Assembly: GCA_946807835.1 (NCBI GenBank)
Contig: OX327690.1
Location: 6,854,501-6,918,500, forward strand
Origin: Ailanthus altissimus
Lineage: Eukaryota > Streptophyta > Magnoliopsida > Sapindales > Simaroubaceae
Length of the DNA: 64,000 nucleotides
Reading direction: 5' to 3'
A program made the translations under genes and the position numbers. Positions 24,602-37,568 of this stretch are shown piece by piece. The stretch's first letter is position 1, and every line of letters begins with the position of its first letter. The notes beneath the pieces were generated by a model. That model ran no database searches, was not told the origin of the DNA, and saw only the letters and a program-made list of their open reading frames with translations.

Positions 24602-27282
24602 AAGTTCTGCACTGCATTACTTGGTTAAATACTTCCAATGAACCAAATCATTATGTTAGTTGATTTAATTTTGCATCACTAATTCCTTTAAAAGAATTTA
24701 CCCTTGAAACTCTCTTTTGATGAATACCCACTACTTAATAACAATTACCTATCTCATTCTTATGATTTTTATACTGCCACTTACTGTTAAACATTATAAC
24801 ATGTTCACGTTTGTATTCCTGTAGTAATATCTTACAATCTTTTTCTTCTTTTACTCTTTGATTTTGAAACCAGTTTTTGAAGTGAGGCTTAAGATATTCT
24901 TAAGAGGAAATAACAAAACTTGAGCAGGGTGACCAAAATTTAAAAATAATTTAGATGCTTTATAATTGTTCTCTACGGGGATTTATATACTTTTTGTTTT
25001 AGCCAGTAGTTGTAGGATAGTAGTCTTTGAAGTCTTACACGATTTAGGTTATTTTTTCATCTATCTTGTTTTTCTTATTTTAACATGGGTTTCTTGAACC
25101 AATATCTTTACCGTAGTGTTTAATTTCTAATGTGAGCACAGGCTAACTGTAGTTTTTTCCCATACTCTCACTCATGGATGCAAATCTCATGTTTTGCAGC
25201 TGAGAGGAGACATTTGTCCTTCTCAGGCAATCTTTATGCCTTCATCTGTCTCCTGGTTAGTGGGTTTCTTCAACATCTAATGTGCTATTCTCAAGTTTTA
25301 CATGTTATTTTTGATTTTATAGCTTCTCTGGTTTTGAGACTCAATCTTGCAAATGCTTCGTCTTTATGACCAGTACTTCTTGGTGAGCTCAATGGATGGA
25401 GAGGTTAGTGTTCACTCTTCTTTTTCACTATTTTTTGGATGTGAGGTAACTGTCGATATTCCCTTATTTGATGCTACAACATTACATGCTCCTGGCATTA
25501 AAATATCAGAACATTATTTTTAAATGTTAATAACATTTGAAGAAACATAAATTGGATTTGAGGCTATACTCTTGTTTCTACAAAACTTATCTTTTGGTAG
25601 GAGATTCCTCTATCAGTTAACTACCATACCATAGATCAAGTCATGGTCTTGCAGGAGAAAATTATAGTACCTCTGTTTGATGTTGCCAAAAGATTATTTT
25701 GTCTTTCACTTACTTTCCTTTCCGACTTCTTCTAAAAACCAGAGGAACCTTTCTGGCATTATTGGCTGATTCAGAGTCATGTTTACAGTGATAAAAGTAC
25801 CTGCTGGTCTAAATGGACTGTTACATTATGTCCGCTATATGTCAGCTACATTGTAACAATTTGATCCTAGGCTTTTGGTTTGAAAATCTAGAGCTTAGCC
25901 AAATAGACTCTTTGGCAGCATCAACCGCACTTGCCAATATAGATATGCCTTTCTTTTGACAACATTGTTTATCTAAAAAATCTGTTTACTGCTGCTCTCT
26001 GTGCTAAACCTTCTCAAAATATACAATAATGCTGCATGTCCCAAATATAATATCCCTATTTTTCTATGCCAAGTGATTTTTCATTTATTTATTGGCCGGT
26101 GAGAATATGATAAGTTACTCTAAAAATTATTAATATTTACCATCTAATTGATCATTGATATGTCACTTGGGATAGAAAGATTGGGATATTAATTTGGGAT
26201 GTATAGTATTACTCCTAAATATTTGCATCCTTCTATTCTTCCTTTCTGTGTATGTGCATTGGCTTAATGTCAGGTGTTGAAATTAGATAGAAAGAGTCCC
26301 GGATTATTAATCTCTATATGTTTATCTCGAGTAAGTTTGGCACATAGCTTTCTCTGTGTTTATAGACAAGTGAACTATTGCTGTCTGAATTCTTCTGAAG
26401 AATTCTCATGCTGCTGTTTGAGCTACAAGCAACGTGCAATTCTATTTCTGTATTACATTATCATTTCTGAGTATCAGTTTTTAATATTGTTAACCTTTAG
26501 TAGTTAAGGAATCCGGACATTGAAAGAGGAATAAAAGTGAAAAACCTTGGTGTGTGGGTTTATTATTTCTATCACCACCTAACGAAGAGAAGGGCTGTTC
26601 AATCTTATGAAGGGCATGTAAATTCTTGTACTTGAATACAACTCGTGGTCAACCTGAGAGATTTCTTATATCAGGTTTTTACCATTTGAATGCACATAAT
26701 TTCTTTGAAATACTTAGAAATCAGATCTCGGAAGATACATATCTCAGACGGAGAGGACTGCAAATTGCAACTTTGGAGTATTAAGTCTGGTAAATTGCTC
26801 TTTGAAGGTAAATTTTCTGATTCAGTCCCATCTACTGTCTGCTGGTGGAGAACCGGAGGTACAGTCATTCAGCCGCCTCATTTATTATATACATCATTAT
26901 TTGCCTTTATTCAAAGAAAAGGGGTCAACATATTGATCTTATTTGACTTTTTTTTTGTTGTAATTTTTTAATCTTCAACACATCTGTAGGATTTACGGGA
27001 AAGTCGGGAGAAAAGAGAAATCATAAAGAGTTTGATAGTTGGGGGGAAGCATGGATTGGAACAGAGGAAGGGTTATTCCTCATGCATTGGCCCTGGTCCA
27101 ACCATTATCATCAATCTTCATTTATGTACAAATATACTAACAATGTGTATATAGTAGAGACTAACCTTGAACTTATGTTAAGATATAAGAAATTGTTGGA
27201 GATGCACAAAGCACAAGTTTCTGGTAAAATGAGTGTTCTGGGTAATGTTTCTGGCCCTCTTGTGATTTGCATAATAATTTAA

Positions 27283-29426
27283 CTGATTAGTTGATTATAT
27301 TATTATCAAAAACAAAATTATATTATTATCAGATTTCAACTGATTAGTTGATTATCCCATCCTATATAATCCTATTAAATATTTATCCAATCCAATTGTA
27401 AATATTAAACTTGCTTTTAAGGTAATACAAGAGGTTTAATTCTTAATTAGATTTAGGGTTGGTAAAGTGAATGCCCGAATTAAATTTGTGTTAAATACAA
27501 GATATAATAAAATTTTAATAAAATTAAATTTGATTTGCATAATAATTTAAATATCAAAAATTCAAATTGGTATTTACTATCATTTTTGAAAGAATTATCG
27601 AATTTGATTTGTTTTGTTTGTATTTAATGTAAATAGTTTTATTTGCGTAATTTGATTTGAATACAATTTTTTTTTATTTTTGTAAATATTAATTTTTTCA
27701 TTTGTACTTTTGTCTTATTTATTAAAAAAAAATTAAAAAAATATATTTTTTAAAAAAATTATAAAATTTCACATGAATTCAAAACAAGTTTATTGTATTT
27801 GAATTCATCTAATTTGTTAACATAAATAGTAGTGAATTATAAACAATTTGGTGAATCAAAGATGCTAAGATAAGTGTTTGATTTGTTTATTTATTTTTTA
27901 AATTTATATTTAATTTGTTCATTATTTGAATTAATTTTTTTTTTCAATTTATATTTTAAAAAATTGAATCAAATGCTTATAAATTAATATTGTTAATATA
28001 ATTGGATCATGCTTATAACATGCTCGGTGGGACTCGACTTTCATTGAAGAAAAAGAATAACACATTATGGCTGTTGAATGGATTAGAGATGAGATGACAG
28101 CGGCCGGATTTTTGTGGGAGAATTTAATACCAAATTCTCCGAAACTCACAGTAGGTTTGACAATGGATGATGATATTTTCCTCCATTATTTTGTGTTATT
28201 ACATTTTTTTAAATATTTTAATAATTAAAATTTTATTTTTAAATAAAATAGTTTTTTAAAAAATAAATAAGAAATTATTTATATCACATAAATTTAAATT
28301 TTTTATGTATGCTTTTTCTATTATTTCTTGAATTAAAATATATATTTAAATATATATATATATACAATATTTTCAATAATAAAAAAGATATGACAGAAAA
28401 TAAATTAAAAGAAAAAATAAATTTTATATTAATTTTTACATTTTTTTCGGTAAGGTTATGATTTAAAAAGTTGATTTTTATATATAAATAAGTAATTAAG
28501 AGTGATAAAATGAATAAATGAGTCAAATTCAATTAAGGTATAACAAAATTTAGTAAATATTTGAATTCAAAACTCAAATTCGAATTTGATTCGTTTTCTA
28601 AACGAATTAGAAAAATTCGTTTAATCTAATTCATATATGATATAAATATGTAAAGAACCCAAATTTGATTTGTTTCTTATTTGATGAAAAAATTAACTCA
28701 AAATGAAATATAAATTATTAACAATACACAATACACATTCTAATTTTTTATTTTATTTTTATATTTTTTAAATATTAAATATTTGTTATTTTTTATATTT
28801 TAGTTGTTACAAATTAATAAATTGTATATGTTTTTAAAAATATGAATTCATATGTTTTTACGCAAATTGTAAATGAATTGGCGAATTAAAATGTTCAAAT
28901 CTTAATTGAATTTGTTTAATTATTTGTAAATTCGTATTCGATTTGTCTATTTTTTAAATTATTTTTTATTTATATTCATTAAATTTGAATTGAATAAATG
29001 AATTGTGACCCATATTACTATTCCTAGGAGAAGGTAAGGTGAAAAAGAAAATAAAATATATATATTAAATAGTGAGAACATTTTAAAAATAATTGAGGTT
29101 TTATTTATGATATTTTAATTTTTTTATGAGTAAATTAATGAATAAGTGTTATTACATAACGAGGATAGAAATTATATCAACAGCCTTTGGCAATTTAATT
29201 ACCAAATTCGTTGTAATAGAGATGAATCTGCATGGATATCCACCAATTTTCAACAACTTTGGGGATATAACCATTTATATAGATTATTCCCAAGAGTCAA
29301 ATTGTCACTAAATATTGCCTAAAAAAAGCAGTCAACATCCTCTTAAATTTATTCGTTAAAAAAAATAAAAATAATAATCCCATACTTTAAGACAGTATTT
29401 TAATATTTTCTTTTACCGTAAATGTA
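27283..29426. other. AT-rich intergenic DNA, no gene seen
   Basis: This is A/T-run DNA. Two loosely similar stretches (about 27430-27960 and 28540-29000) share GAATTCAT.., AATTTGTTTAATT.. and ..ATTTATTTTTTAAATT patterns and may be two old copies of one AT-rich element. Short open frames here look random. Confidence 0.45.
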
Positions 29427-29870
29427 AGAGTGGGTAAAAAATTTGGGAAATCGTACTAGTCCGGGCGAATTGAATTGAACCGGTCTAATTTAGTTTAATT
29501 GTGTCTTAATTAATTTATTTTTCGTTTTTATTTTTTAAAAAATTAAAAATTCAGTTCAATCTTTAATTTTAAACTTTCAAATTGAGAATTGAATCGAAAT
29601 TGATTTTTTGTTTAAAAAATAAAAATAAATACACATGACAACTTAAAAATGAAACCGAAACTGAGATTGAATCGAACTTGTGCATTCAATGCCACAGCCA
29701 TTTCTATTTGAACTCATTCAATGCAATAATAAAAAATTAAATTTAAAAATTAAATTAAATTAAACCAGTTCAATTCCGTTTTGTTTTTATTTGCATTTTG
29801 TGAAAGTCAATCGATTCGGTTCAATTTATGATTATGCCAAAAAATGAAACTAAACTGATTTTACCCACCT
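29427..29870. mobile_element. Possible MITE with GGTGGGTAAAA-like ends
   Basis: The left end AGAGTGGGTAAAAAATTT (about 29427) matches the complement of the right end TTTTACCCACCTTT (about 29857-29870), giving short terminal inverted repeats around about 440 bp of non-coding AT-rich DNA. Target duplications were not resolved. Confidence 0.45.
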
Positions 29871-30559
29871 TTATTTATATAATGTGTTAAGTATTTTATT
29901 ACTTAATAAATTACTTAAGATAAAAAAAATATTAAAATACTACTAAAAATTATAACATCACTTAAATAAAAGTTAAAAAAACTACAAGATTCGAATAGAA
30001 ATGCACAATAACTTTACTTAATTAAGTAGCTAATAATATGAAAAATGCATATAGACCACATACTTTTATATGCACAGCTTATAATACATATTTTGAAGGG
30101 TAGTAAATGTAACGAGGGACTTGTCCTTTTCTAGAGTTATTATGAATGACATTTATAAGAGACTTGTTATAAAGATATAATAAAAGATGAAAACTACAGA
30201 CAACCTAAGTACTAAAAAATTTCTAAAAGTATTATCATAATTGTGAAAATATTAGAAATGTGTTAACTTATTAGAGGGGGCCATGCATATATATATATAG
30301 ATAACGGGTGGTGGAATCCATCGACTCTATCATTGCCTCATTGCTCATAACATTCTTATTTAAATTTTATAATTTTTGTTATATTTTATATCGTTAAGAA
30401 AACATCAGTGGGATAAAAAATTTAAGCAAAAATAAATACAACTCTATAGTGTACAATGGTAGTGAACGTATGAAAATATTACATCATTAAAAATATTGCC
30501 AGTAAAATTCAGTGTAATGAAACCTGATCAAAGAAAAAAAAAGTACAATGCATGTTTAT
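29871..30559. other. AT-rich stretch, possibly the 3' LTR of the Copia relic
   Basis: No gene is visible. On the minus strand a TATATATATATATGCATGG (about 30278-30295) sits downstream of the Copia RNase H relic in the direction of transcription and could be the promoter of a 3' LTR, but no LTR ends could be fixed. Confidence 0.3.
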
Positions 30560-31658
30560 AACTCAGGTAATTCTTCTTTTGGAAGAATGTGCTCCCCTTG
30601 ATTAAGGCTTCACAGTAGACGTTTGTTGATTTGTTAAGTCAACACGTGCCAATCTTGTAAACTAATTTTTTTAAAGTTGACATTGGTAGAGATTTTAGTG
30701 AATCTACAAAATTGTTGGTGGAACATATTTATTTAACATCAATCTTCTTACTGTGTTGCAAGTTATGAGTGTAAATAAATTTTAGAGAAATATGTTTGGT
30801 TCTATTTCTTTTTATATATCCGCTTTTAGAGCAATACAAACAGCATTGTCTTCATATATTATAATTTAAATATTTATATTATAAGGTAGATTGCATATAC
30901 TCTGGATGTGATAAATGATAAATAGCAATCATATGCATTCTCTGCTTACTTCATGTATTATAAGAATCTTAAAGTGATTTGAAAAAGTGGCAACAAAGAA
31001 TTACTTTGTGCATCACGATGAGATTGTTGTAAGTAAAAACATATCCCTTTTGCAAGTGGGCTTTATAGGACCAATTTCATTTAACATGTAGTTCAGTTTG
31101 GTGCATTAAAATAATAAAGCACTAATTGTATTTGATATACAGTACTTTTAAACTAAGTATTTTCTTATTATCTTCATTGGAACGGAATGAATCCTTTTTG
31201 GGATTAAGAAATAAAACAACCATAAGGGTATTTAAGATATGAGCTTATCCATATTGAATCTTCTTAGAATCTTTTCAATATAAGTGCGTTAATAGTTAAA
31301 GACTTTGTTTGATTTGTGCTTAATATATAGCCAAGTCAATATTTAGTTTTTCCTAACTCTTTCATTTTAAATTCTCTTTTTATATATTCTGCAATCTTCA
31401 AGAGCCCCGATTAAATTCATATCATCTATATATACAACCACAATGATAAACCTAGAATCTAACTTCTTTATAGATATACATAAACATATTTAGTCATTAA
31501 TCCTTTATCGAGTATTCTTTTAAGTAGTTGTATGTCATGCATCCAAATTATTTTGATCCATACAAAGATCTTTATAGCTTGATTGAATACAAATTACTAT
31601 TACATGCTTCAAGCATGTTAAATCTTTGAAGAATTTTTATGTGAATATCTGTGTTAAG

Positions 31659-33089
31659 TGATGAACACTTGAAATTACACATTTAATAAGAGTTTTACAT
31701 CATTATTTTGTATTACTAGTGTATTTAATTTTCTTAACTTAAGTATGTTTACAATATTGTACCTAATTATCTTTTAACTATTTTTGTGGTAAGTTTGGTA
31801 AAATGGGGATAACTTTCTACTTAAATATCTAATTGGAGTGATTCTTAATCTTGTGAAGAGCTGACTCAATGGGCTAACATATTATATTTCACAAAATATT
31901 TGAAATTCGAGTGTTTAGAGGGTGAAAATAGTTTAGAACAGAACTGATCTGCAGTACAGGCCCAATTTGAACAGTCATCAGTATTTGGCCCATAACTATA
32001 GCAATACGTATCTAATACATATGAGATAACTCAATTTGAAAAGATAAGAGATTTATATACAACTTTGATGTTTTGAGTGACAGCTAATTCGGATCACATC
32101 AATTTTAAATTGGATAATCAAGTGAGTGCCTTAGTGATAATCAATACAAATTATTTTGCCACCATTCTTGACTTTCATCATCCAAGTTGTTCCCTCATAA
32201 TTTGTCTCGATTTATCCATATTTTTCTATAAATAGGTGGCTTGTTTATGCCTAAAGCATGTAATTAGAAAGTTAGAATTTAGTTCAAAACACTTGTCCTT
32301 TGTATTATCTCTTTGTAATATTATTTCTCTTGTTTACTATTAAGTCATGTGATTTCTTCTTCCATTTACTTTCTTTTTCTTTAGTTTTATTATGTCCAAA
32401 TAATTTTTTTTATGCTAAGGTGAAAAAATGAAACTCTTGACAAGGTAATAAGATATGTTTAACACTTATTCATGAATTTAATGCTTCATTCTTAAGTTAT
32501 GCAAATTTATATATAATGTATTTATTTTGTTTGTAGAATTAATAGTCATTCTTCTAAAGTGGTGATTCTTGATTTATTATTGACAAACTTTATACTTGGC
32601 ACAATAAATTCTTGAAACCATTTACAAGATTTGGTGTATATACCATTTCTTGTAAAGTGAGAGTCTTAATTTATTGTAGACAAATATAAATATTGGCATA
32701 ATAAATACTTGAACCCATTTATAAGATTTGGTGTATAACAATTAAAAGAAATAAATACTAATCAATATATAAATGGTGATGAACTTTAATTGTTATATTT
32801 TTCGGTTGAAATCTCCTTTATGTGAGAATTCCAATTGAGTTATAAAAAGAGTTCAATATATTCTTACTTTTTATGCCAAGAATGGATCCCCCTAACCTTA
32901 ACTTTTATTTGTATTGATTAATTGAATTAATATTTGCAAACATCCTATACTGCATTAATTGTCTTAAAAGTGTTTATAATTTTTAATTTTAATTCTACTT
33001 CTCTGTAGATCGACCCCATTCTCATCGGGTTATTTATTACTTCAACAATCCTACACTTGAGAATAAACTCCTATATTCTTGACGTGTCA
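31659..33089 (+). repeat. Solo LTR, family X, inserted in the Copia reverse transcriptase
   Basis: This 1431-bp unit runs from TGATGAACAC to GACGTGTCA. The flanks are TTAAG (31654-31658) and TTATG (33090-33094), a 5-bp duplication with one change. Removing the unit and one flank restores an in-frame Copia reverse transcriptase passage. A diverged copy in opposite orientation lies at 61026-62431. No primer-binding site or genes accompany it. Confidence 0.88.
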
Positions 33090-33595
33090 TTATGTGACAT
33101 ATACATGTAAGTTATCAATACATCTATAAGACACATATTAAGATTTTTTGAGACTGTCAAGCTTATCAAAAATTAAAATGTAATTGTGTCTATCACAAGG
33201 AGAATAAATTTCATCATAATCAATACTAAATCTCTATGAGAAACCTTGAGCAACGAATCTTGCCTTGTATTTGATGACCTCATTGTTCTTGTTACATTTT
33301 CGTACAAAAATCCATTTATATCCTACGAACATTTTTAAGTGTTGGACCACAGGTCCAAATACTTCACGCTTAGCTAGAGAAGTCAACCCTGCTTAAATTG
33401 CTTCTTTCCATTGGAGTTAGTCGTGTCTTTCTTTGTATTCATCAATAATTTGTGGCTCAAAATCATCATTTATAATTTCAATAGCTACTATAAATAATAA
33501 TATATTATCGACAATTATTTCATCATATTTTCACATTTCTCTTTGTATAAGCATAATTTGTACTATTTTTCTTAGTTTTGAATTCTTGTGCCTCT

Positions 33596-33760
33596 CTTGA
33601 AACTTTTCTCTTTCAAGACTTTTGTCTCTTCCAAGACTTATATCTCTTTCGAGTCTTATGTCTCTTTAAGGAATGATCCTTTTTAAGGACTTATGTCTCT
33701 TCAGAGACTTGTATCTGTTCAAAGACTTATGTCTCTTCAGAGATTATTAACTCTTCAGAT
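33596..33760. repeat. Imperfect short tandem repeats in the Copia linker
   Basis: Six or seven degenerate units around GACTTATGTCTCTTCAGA, about 18-21 bp each. On the minus strand they read as repeated SEE/KR-rich codons between integrase and reverse transcriptase. Confidence 0.7.
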
Positions 33761-34030
33761 GTTAGTGATTTAAAAAATGTGGATTTATTGGCTCGAGTAT
33801 AATTTTCAACAGGATCCTTATTTTTCACTTTCTTCTTCTGCGAAATAATATCTTTTAAATCAAGTGGTCTACCACACTTCTAGCATATAACATACAACTC
33901 ATTAGTTATTTTTTGATTAGATTGTTCGGTAGAAACAATCACTTAGCCTTATGTATTGGTAGCTAGATATAGGTTGATTACTTTTGATGTATATATATAC
34001 ATATAGTAATTTATTTTCAATTGTTTGAAG

Positions 34031-34678
34031 ATGAACAATTCTTCACCCCTCTTTTTCTTTATATTGATTTGTGTGGATCCAAATAAAACATAGTGGTCAT
34101 TTTTTTAATAAAATTCATGCCTTACTTCAAGAGGCATTTTTCTTTCCCTTAATGATTGGAATACCATCTCATTAAAATAGCAATCCACAAATTATGCAAT
34201 AAATAAAGTATCCATCAGGGGTTCAAGATATTTTTGTAATTGATGATGAGTTAAAACTACCATAAATTCTTAAGCGATGGTGAGATCCCATTTTAGTACA
34301 TTGTAGGGTGATATATTCATTAAAGATTTTTCTAATCTATTTTTATGTGAACATGTGGCACAAGATGTTCTACATCGATTTTTACTAATGACAATAGTCA
34401 TTAAATATTTTATATATAAACTCATCAATATTATTTAAATATATTATTTTAATAGGGTAGTATGAAATTGTGCCTTCAATCTAATGATATGTGCTAACAA
34501 TATAGCAAATGTAGTATTTTATATAGATAATAAACAAATATATGATTATCATACAGATGCATAAATTAAAACAATAAAATTATGAAAAAAAAGTCTACTT
34601 GATGAATGAATTTATTCCACAAATATTTCCTTGAATTCTTTATAAAAATGATGGAGATTCTATATCAAATTTTTTTTT
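34031..34678. other. Boundary zone between Copia relic and Athila-type relic
   Basis: AT-rich with no recognised domain. A 3' LTR matching 37569-38930 was looked for here and not found, so the Athila-type relic to the right is truncated or its end has been replaced. Confidence 0.35.
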
Positions 34679-36489
34679 AATACCCTCAAGCTTAAATTGA
34701 TAAATACCACTCAAACTTAATTGTTTTCTACTTCAGTATCATTTTCTCATACAACCACAACCTTGTTTTCCTTTAAGAGTATTTTTAAGTAAACTTAAAG
34801 TTTATGGTATTACAAGTAATTTTTAGAAAAATAAGCTTTAAGTCTTAGACTTGTGATGTGGTTACATAGAAAGAAAAAATGGGTATTAGGCTCAAAAGAG
34901 GTTAGGGATAAATATATATCTAAGATAAGTCAGAAAGGTTTAAGTAATCCAAAGATAGCTTAATATCATTTTTCTATTCATGTGTTTTTTAGGATTTCAT
35001 TTCAAAAAAGTTCTAGAGTGTTGGTCCTTAATATTGTGATGTACTACTTAAGCATATGCATTTTTAAGTAACAATTCAACTAATACAAATTTTATTTTAA
35101 CGTGCTCAAGAATAAGTGATAAAAATAAAGTTGAAATCAGTTCAAAATTCTGGTATAAAAATTACCTTATGTGTCTATTGTTTTCTAGGGACTTAAGAAA
35201 AATAAATCATGCCAATATTCTATTTATTATCATGGATTAATGATCATCATCTTAACATAAAACTAATAACTAAAAAAAAATTAACATGCAAGATAATGAG
35301 AAATCATATAGCAAAAAATAAACACAAGTTCAAACTTAAGTTTGACATTATCCCTAATGATGAAAATGAAAATGAGAGTAAGAAATTTCTCTAGTAAATG
35401 AAGGGTTAGCATTGCAGCGTTTGTCTCTTGATGTAATGGTGTTGAATGTTCTTATCTCCTAACACTATAAATTCTTGTGTTACTCCTTAGATGCTAACTT
35501 GCTACTTTAACACTAAAAAAAGGAAAATAAAATAAAAATAAGCAACATAAAAAATTAAAAATTGACTTGGGTTATCTCTTAAGAAGCACTTGATTTAACG
35601 TCAAAGTTTTATGTCTCCCTTTACTCATGGAGGATCAAACTGCACATCAGCGGTATCGTGCTTATGAAACTTTAATCTATGTCTAAGAGTATTAGTACTC
35701 TTCTTCTTTGACTTCTACAACCTTATGAGAAAATAGTTTAAATGTGGCCTCATCCTCATTGATTTAAGCCTTATCGAAATAATTTTAATCTTATACCAAA
35801 ATAATGCACCTCATTAGTCAATATATAACTGTCTTTCCATTTTTTTTCATGCCCTTTCTTTTTCTTTAATTTGTCCAGTTTTGTCATCTCATGAGCTTGT
35901 AGCGCAAGGCTTCTTTTGCTTTCAATTTAGGAGGTAGTGGTGCATCATCTGAAATTGCCATAGTAACTTTAAAACATCGAGAGATATTATTAGAAAATTG
36001 TTAATGTTCAATGTTCTTCTCTTGGAGTCTTTGTGGGAAATATGGTGGTGAAATATATGGATTGTCTTTGATTTGAAGTACCACAAATTCCTTTTCTTTT
36101 GTAGTTGACTCATCTTCTTTTATCTTTGTTGCTTTATCATGACTTTCCTTGGGTTGAGATGTTTCAATAGCTGTTGGCAGTTCCTGTTCACTTCTTAAAG
36201 TGATTTCTTAGTATTGCTCATTATTTCATCTTGGATTCACTTACGTATTGCTAGTCAATGGGTCTTATGGATGATTGTTTAATAATATGACCATTTTAAT
36301 CTCTAACATCCTTAAAGAGGTTGCTTAGCTTTCGATGAGATTTGTTTGGCTTTGAAAAATGGCATCTGCCTGCTTCATATACCATATAAACATCTCTTCT
36401 AGACTTAGTTTCTCTTAATGTTGTTATTAAGGTTGTGCTGGTATCCTAGGAGGGTCCATCTAATCTGATTTATAGAATTTGGTGTAGGG

Positions 36490-37300
36490 ATTATGTTATT
36501 ATTTTTTATAGTTCTCCATATAGTGCATAGCCTCCATGCATTGGCCATTTAGATGGTTGTCACCACAAAATCACAAGTGTCAGGTTGTCTTTTTATAGTA
36601 TTATCTGTAATGGCATTTATTTTCTTAGACAACAAATTGATTTGTGCAACTAATGATATGAGTGTCTATTTATTATGTATGCTTGTAATTCTTCTTGGGG
36701 TTGTTCTCTCTATTGGCCATTGATAACTATTAGATGTCATCTCTTCAAGTAGGTTATATACTTCGTTAGTTGACTTAATCATTAGTGTTCCCCTTGCTGC
36801 GGCATCTGTTATGGTCCTCAACTATCCCATCAAGCCATTATAGAATGTCAGCACAAGTAACCATATTAGAATCCTATGATACAAACATCTCTTTAGTACA
36901 TCTTTAAACCAGTCTCATACTTCATAAAGTATTTTTAAGTCATACTACACGAAAGAAGTGATGTCATTCCTCATTGTTATTGTCTTGGCCAGTGGAAAGA
37001 ATTTGGATAAGAATTTTTAGGCAAAGTTAACCCATGTTAAAATTGATCCTAATAGTAGTAACATTAACTAACTCTTCTCCTTATCCCGAAATGAAAAAAG
37101 AAAATAGCTATAATTGTACTGCATCGTACTGCATCATCTGAGACTCCATTGTATTTGAACAAATCACAAATCTCTAAAAAATTTATGATATGTTCATTGG
37201 ATCATTACTTGGATGCCCATTGAATTGAACTGAATCTTTCAACATTTGAATTATTTCTAACTGTATTTTACAGTAGTTGACGTTTATTGTTGGTCGGCAT
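36490..37300 (-). pseudogene. gag relic of Athila/Tat-type element T1
   Basis: Read on the minus strand, the Athila-like capsid block is seen as LKILYE (about 36955), DAAARGTL and VYNLLEEMTSNSYQWP (about 36780-36715), followed by a zinc-knuckle-like CGDNHLNGQC (about 36575-36540). Frames are broken (one base appears lost inside the knuckle, and TGA/TAG codons occur). This matches the gag of the T2 element at 52100-52980 in motif order. Confidence 0.78.
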
Positions 37301-37547
37301 ATGCTAGGTTGAGTCTTAATAGTCATAGGGAGTGAATAATCTCTTAAAGATATCTGTTTTGCCGTTTAATGCTAAAACTAAAATTGATAGGCCATGATAT
37401 AGCTCTAAAAGGTATCTTAAAAAAGCAAAAATAGAAAGAATTTAAAAGAAACTGTACAAAAATAAAAATAAAAGAAAAGTAATTAAAAAAATTGAAGTAA
37501 AAATAAGAAATATTAGTATTAATATTAGTAAAAATAAAATATTATCC

Positions 37548-37568
37548 CTAACAATTGTGCCAAAAACT
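37548..37568 (-). other. Primer-binding site of T1 (decayed)
   Basis: The minus strand reads TTTTTGGCACAATTGTTAGG, a decayed form of the TGGCGCCGTTGCCGGGG site usual in Athila/Tat elements. It lies directly inside the LTR start. Confidence 0.65.

Larger units (their letters stand above)
16289..27282 (+). pseudogene. DCAF4-like WD40 protein gene, 14 exons, with frameshifts and a stop
   Basis: DCAF4 (WDR21) proteins are WD40 substrate receptors of CUL4-DDB1 ubiquitin ligases. Exons by eye: 16289-16298, 16435-16565, 18039-18176, 19249-19377, 20597-20806, 20907-20981/2, 21553-21724, 22546-22649, 23804-23958, 25200/5-25255, 25323-25403, about 26540-26674, 26748-26858, 26990 to 27112 or 27282. Family marks are YDAEKSRYF in exon 2, WKYQQTN and LLTGSANGSL (4), FEVAKLGRHFDNAAKF (5), CTIWTADCNSN (7), CGFRNGAIVTVD (9), YDQYFLVSSMDGE (11), AVQSYEGHVNS (12), GEDCKLQLWSIKSGKLL (13) and EGLFLMHWP (14). 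Exons 1-3 join in frame. Later, TGA at 26633-26635 replaces an expected Arg codon. Apparent one-base losses occur near 19291, 19335, 25350 and 26645, and at junctions of exons 4/5, 6/7, 8/9 and 9/10. After MHWP no stop occurs until 27282. It is a pseudogene, or a real gene with sequence errors. Confidence 0.8.
30560..34030 (-). pseudogene. Copia (Ty1) pol relic: reverse transcriptase and RNase H
   Basis: Read on the minus strand from right to left: a linker rich in SEE-type repeats (33760-33600), the reverse transcriptase start GYKWIFVRK and KYKARFVAQGFS (about 33330-33240), the LINL/LID block (about 33150), then a 1431-bp inserted LTR. The same protein continues on the far side with DIHIKILQRFNM (about 31655-31620), YIDDMNLIGA (the YxDD catalytic box, about 31440-31402), the RNase H block EVSREC (about 30990-30960) and LQ.HS. 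near 30760. Stops and frame changes abound. Integrase and gag to the right of 33760 were not recognised. Flanking it on the right is a gag-only Athila-type relic. Confidence 0.82.
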
